DNA of 7,972 nt, from contig DALV01000028.1 of assembly GCA_002496905.1 (NCBI GenBank), positions 1-7,972 of the forward strand. Direction: 5' to 3'. The translations under genes were made by a program, and so were the position numbers. Positions 6,076-7,972 of the stretch are shown here, one piece after another. The DNA comes from Euryarchaeota archaeon UBA105. Its GTDB lineage: Archaea > Thermoplasmatota > Poseidoniia > Poseidoniales > Thalassarchaeaceae. Within the stretch, counting starts at the first letter, position 1. The number at the start of each line of letters is the position of its first letter. The notes under the pieces were generated by a model. The model was not told where the DNA came from, searched no databases, and saw nothing but the letters and a program-made list of their open reading frames with translations.

Positions 6076-6687
6076 TTAGGGTTTAAATCCGAAAAAATCC
6101 TGCTCAATTTCAATAATTTGGCGGTGTTGTAGCAAATAAGCGATGGCTTCATCGATTTCGTCGACCGAAATCCCCATCGGCTGTAATCTGTCAATAATTT
6201 CGTCGAAATGCACAGGGCTAGAATCCTCCAAAGAAGCAACCTCAATTGTTCCGAGGATGTGTTCTGCAACTATCGCTAGCAATGGGTCGTCATCAACCCC
6301 CATAATACCACCAGAAACTACAGGTTCATCGTTCTCTTCAGGTAAAGCCTCCGAACTTTCAGTGTTGACTGATTTGTCAAATATGTCGAAGAGATTTTTC
6401 TGATGCGGGTCGCCCAACAAATCAGGCCCAGCAACTTCTCGTTGCCGTTTCAGCTTCTTTACCAAAGTCTCGATTCTGTGAAGCCGCTGTTCAAGCCTCA
6501 ACCGCTCACGACCGAGATGAGCCTCGACCAATTCTAATTCATCATCAGCACGTTCTTCCAACCATGCTACCAAATCCCAGTTTGGATCTATTCTCAGCAT
6601 GGTGTCCCATAGGCGAACTAACGAATCTGGTAATGTGTTCACATCAATCCGAGATGATTCACTACCCTCCTCTCCGCCGCGGTCCAT
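6076..6687 (-). CDS. Coiled-coil/winged-helix protein with PCNA-binding-like motif
   Basis: This 203-residue protein belongs to no family I can name. Parts visible: a helical N-terminal region (about 15-45), a long charged coiled coil (about 45-85, DDELELVEAHLGRERLRLEQ and on to LKRQRE), an acidic linker (about 86-132), and a C-terminal winged-helix-like domain (about 132-203, with FDEIIDRLQPMGISVDEIDE as the helix-turn-helix and QIIEIEQDFFGF as the wing). The linker holds QKNLFDIF (96-103). This fits the PCNA-interacting pattern Q-x-x-L-x-x-h-F and looks like archaeal examples of the QxxLFDF type. The gene leads the minus-strand run, and the methyltransferase follows after a 76-bp gap or less. 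A role in targeting that enzyme to DNA or the clamp is inferred. ATG 6685-6687 has a TATA-like element about 29 nt upstream. Confidence 0.8.
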   Translation of the reverse strand: MDRGGEEGSESSRIDVNTLPDSLVRLWDTMLRIDPNWDLVAWLEERADDELELVEAHLGRERLRLEQRLHRIETLVKKLKRQREVAGPDLLGDPHQKNLFDIFDKSVNTESSEALPEENDEPVVSGGIMGVDDDPLLAIVAEHILGTIEVASLEDSSPVHFDEIIDRLQPMGISVDEIDEAIAYLLQHRQIIEIEQDFFGFKP

Positions 6688-6708
6688 GTCACCTATGTTC
6701 GCGGTGAC
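6688..6708. repeat. Inverted repeat abutting the winged-helix gene start
   Basis: GTCACC (6688-6693) and GGTGAC (6703-6708) are exact 6-bp arms separated by nine bases. The repeat ends immediately before the ATG and lies between that ATG and the TATA-like element. It is a candidate operator. In RNA it would form a hairpin hiding a GGTGA ribosome site, if the message has a leader. Confidence 0.4.
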
Positions 6709-6711
6709 CGT

Positions 6712-6722
6712 CTATCAAATAT
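6712..6722 (-). promoter_or_regulatory. TATA-like element of the winged-helix/methyltransferase genes
   Basis: The minus strand reads ATATTTGATAG, centred about 29 nt upstream of the ATG at 6687, fitting an archaeal promoter with a transcript starting at or near the start codon. The remaining intergenic bases, 6723-6809, must also hold the promoter of the divergent dehydrogenase. Confidence 0.45.
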
Positions 6723-6773
6723 CGCCTTGAAAGACCTCGTCGAATGGATACTTTGGCCGAAGGAATAGATGGG

Positions 6774-6784
6774 TTGTATTGATG
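6774..6784 (+). promoter_or_regulatory. Possible TATA-like element of the dehydrogenase gene
   Basis: TTGTATTGATG is centred about 31 nt before the ATG at 6810, slightly further than ideal. No Shine-Dalgarno is seen between it and the start. The call is weak and rests on position and AT content only. Confidence 0.25.
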
Positions 6785-6809
6785 AATGATGAGCAACTGC
6801 CACGTTTAG

Positions 6810-7972
6810 ATGACAGCCTACCGCCTAACCGTGTTGGCCGGCGACGGAACCGGGCCAGAAGTCATCGCCGAGGCGCTGAGGGTAATCGAAGCCTTCCAGC
6901 AATATAGCCCAGTTTCATTTGAAATAACCGAAATTCCATGCGGAGGTCAATATTATCTGGAAACTGGTGAGGAGTGGCCAGAAGGGTCCTTCGAACACTG
7001 TCGAGATAATTCAGATGCAATCCTTCTCGGGGCAATCGGCTGGCCAGACGCTAGACTCCCAAATGGCGACATGGCGGGCGGGCAAGTCATACTTGGACTT
7101 AGGAGCGGACTCAAACTATACGCTAATGTGCGCCCAATCAAACTTTACCCAGGTGTAAAACACAAGGTACACGGAGTCCATCAACAGGTTTGGCAACCGG
7201 ATATGGTTGACATGGTTATGATTCGAGAGAATACCGAAGGCCTCTACCACTCTCTTCTACGTAGAATGGAACAGAAGGCCAAGGGAGAGAAGGACGAGCC
7301 AATTGTAATCGAAGAATTCCCTGGGCTTGAGGGAGAAGTAGAATGGGACCCAAGGCCAATTTCTCGGAAAGGAAGTGAGAGAGTCATCAACTTCGCATTC
7401 GATTTAGCGCGACATCGCCATAGAAAAATGGGAGTATCCCAATCAGTAACTTGTGTTGACAAGTCCAACGTAACGCGCGGATGTAGATTATTCAGAGGAA
7501 TTTTCAATGAGATTTCGGAACAAAATCCGGATATTGAAACTCATGCAGCATACATTGATGCCTTCACAATGTGGTTAATGAGGGACCCAGAGGATTTGGA
7601 TGTCGTAGTCCTTCCAAACATGTTTGGAGATATTGCTACCGACCTAGCAAGTGTCTTGCAGGGAGGACTTGGTATGGCAGCTAGTGCAAACCTAGGTCCT
7701 AAGCATATGATGTTTGAGCCAGTACATGGCTCAGCCCCAAAATACACTGGAAAGAATGTGGTAAATCCAATCGCTACACTACAATCGGTGCAGATGATGT
7801 TTGAGGCTCTAGCGTACAGAAAGAAGGACGAAGACTTGGACAAGTGTGCCGACATCCTCCAACAAGCTATTCAGCAACATTTCGAAGAAGGCGGAGTCGT
7901 CACCTACGATCTTGGTGGAGATGCTAGTACTTCCGAAGTAGGTCAAGCCATTGCAGACAGATGTACAGCAAT
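6810..7972 (+). CDS. Isocitrate/isopropylmalate-family dehydrogenase, 3' end cut by window
   Basis: This beta-decarboxylating dehydrogenase oxidises a (2R,3S)-hydroxy acid and releases CO2. The first 387 residues are present and end near the natural C-terminus. GDGTGPEV (11-18) opens the fold. LRSGLKLYANVRP (97-109) holds the substrate arginines. RENTEGLY (139-146) carries the catalytic Tyr and CVDKSN (215-220) the catalytic Lys. Metal ligands are D250 (YID), D274 and D278 (FGDIATD). HGSAPKYTGKNVVNP (306-320) is the cofactor loop; its Lys-Tyr pair is the NADP-type signature of IDH, where NAD-type enzymes have Asp-Ile. The SxN of isocitrate enzymes is replaced by QVI, so isocitrate is not an obvious substrate; isopropylmalate, homoisocitrate, malate or tartrate are alternatives. 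An insertion of ~15-20 residues follows the catalytic Tyr. An in-frame TAG directly before ATG 6810 fixes it as the earliest start. Confidence 0.92.
   Translation, partial: MTAYRLTVLAGDGTGPEVIAEALRVIEAFQQYSPVSFEITEIPCGGQYYLETGEEWPEGSFEHCRDNSDAILLGAIGWPDARLPNGDMAGGQVILGLRSGLKLYANVRPIKLYPGVKHKVHGVHQQVWQPDMVDMVMIRENTEGLYHSLLRRMEQKAKGEKDEPIVIEEFPGLEGEVEWDPRPISRKGSERVINFAFDLARHRHRKMGVSQSVTCVDKSNVTRGCRLFRGIFNEISEQNPDIETHAAYIDAFTMWLMRDPEDLDVVVLPNMFGDIATDLASVLQGGLGMAASANLGPKHMMFEPVHGSAPKYTGKNVVNPIATLQSVQMMFEALAYRKKDEDLDKCADILQQAIQQHFEEGGVVTYDLGGDASTSEVGQAIADRCTA

Noticed and set aside
6000..6269. Extension of the methyltransferase back to an ATG-like start at 6269
   Set aside because: It would overlap the winged-helix gene by almost 200 bases, and the extra residues upstream of 6062 look like an out-of-frame reading of that gene. 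Only GTG 6062 remains as a serious alternative.
4026..6687. Reading the methyltransferase pair as a full restriction-modification, BREX or DISARM system
   Set aside because: No PD-(D/E)xK, HNH, helicase, PglZ or PLD motif is visible in either protein or in the neighbouring genes, so only a methylation function is supported.
6782..6907. Short plus-strand frame beginning MNDEQLPRLDD just before the dehydrogenase start
   Set aside because: It runs into the dehydrogenase in another frame and becomes an Arg-rich shadow. No independent support for a leader peptide.
7541..7855. Minus-strand frame of 104 codons
   Set aside because: Antisense to the conserved metal-binding and cofactor-binding region of the dehydrogenase.

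Overview
The window most likely comes from an archaeon, plausibly a marine Thermoplasmatota/Euryarchaeota lineage such as Marine Group II. The evidence is indirect. There is a THEP1-type NTPase and an HxlR-type regulator. Several starts have an AT-rich TATA-like element 24-30 nt upstream and no Shine-Dalgarno, as leaderless archaeal transcripts do. A replication-clamp-binding-like peptide of archaeal style is also present. No rRNA or marker gene confirms this, so the taxonomic call is moderate at best.

Layout. The left third (1-1820) holds small, loosely organised genes. An HxlR-family regulator (-) diverges from a 39-residue Cys3His mini-protein (+), which is followed 2 bp later by a two-helix membrane protein (+). 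Then come a GNAT acetyltransferase (-) and a four-helix membrane protein (+), which diverge from each other. The middle (1822-6687) is a run of six minus-strand genes. In transcription order these are a coiled-coil/winged-helix protein, an Eco57I-like adenine-N6 DNA methyltransferase, a THEP1-type NTPase, a two-helix membrane protein, gcvH and rnhA. The gcvH and rnhA genes overlap as GTGA. The right end (6810-7972) is a divergent beta-decarboxylating dehydrogenase of the isocitrate/isopropylmalate family, cut by the window edge close to its natural C-terminus.

Most interesting parts. (1) The methyltransferase has motifs X, I, II, III and IV in order plus a TaqI-like C-terminal recognition region, but no visible nuclease. 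It is encoded directly behind a coiled-coil/winged-helix protein whose acidic linker carries QKNLFDIF, very like an archaeal PCNA-interacting peptide. Together they suggest a clamp-tethered, maintenance-type DNA methylation pair rather than a restriction system (inference). (2) The Cys3His mini-protein resembles a one-residue-shorter CDGSH site. It sits with a membrane protein opposite an HxlR regulator that has an N-terminal cysteine, which suggests a small redox-responsive module. (3) Perfect inverted repeats lie on or beside the start codons of the HxlR gene and of the winged-helix gene. (4) The terminal dehydrogenase joins an IPMDH/tartrate-type active-site frame to the Lys-Tyr cofactor signature typical of NADP-dependent IDH.

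No tRNA, rRNA, CRISPR array, insertion sequence or long repeat was seen, and no stretch over 300 bases lacks a gene.
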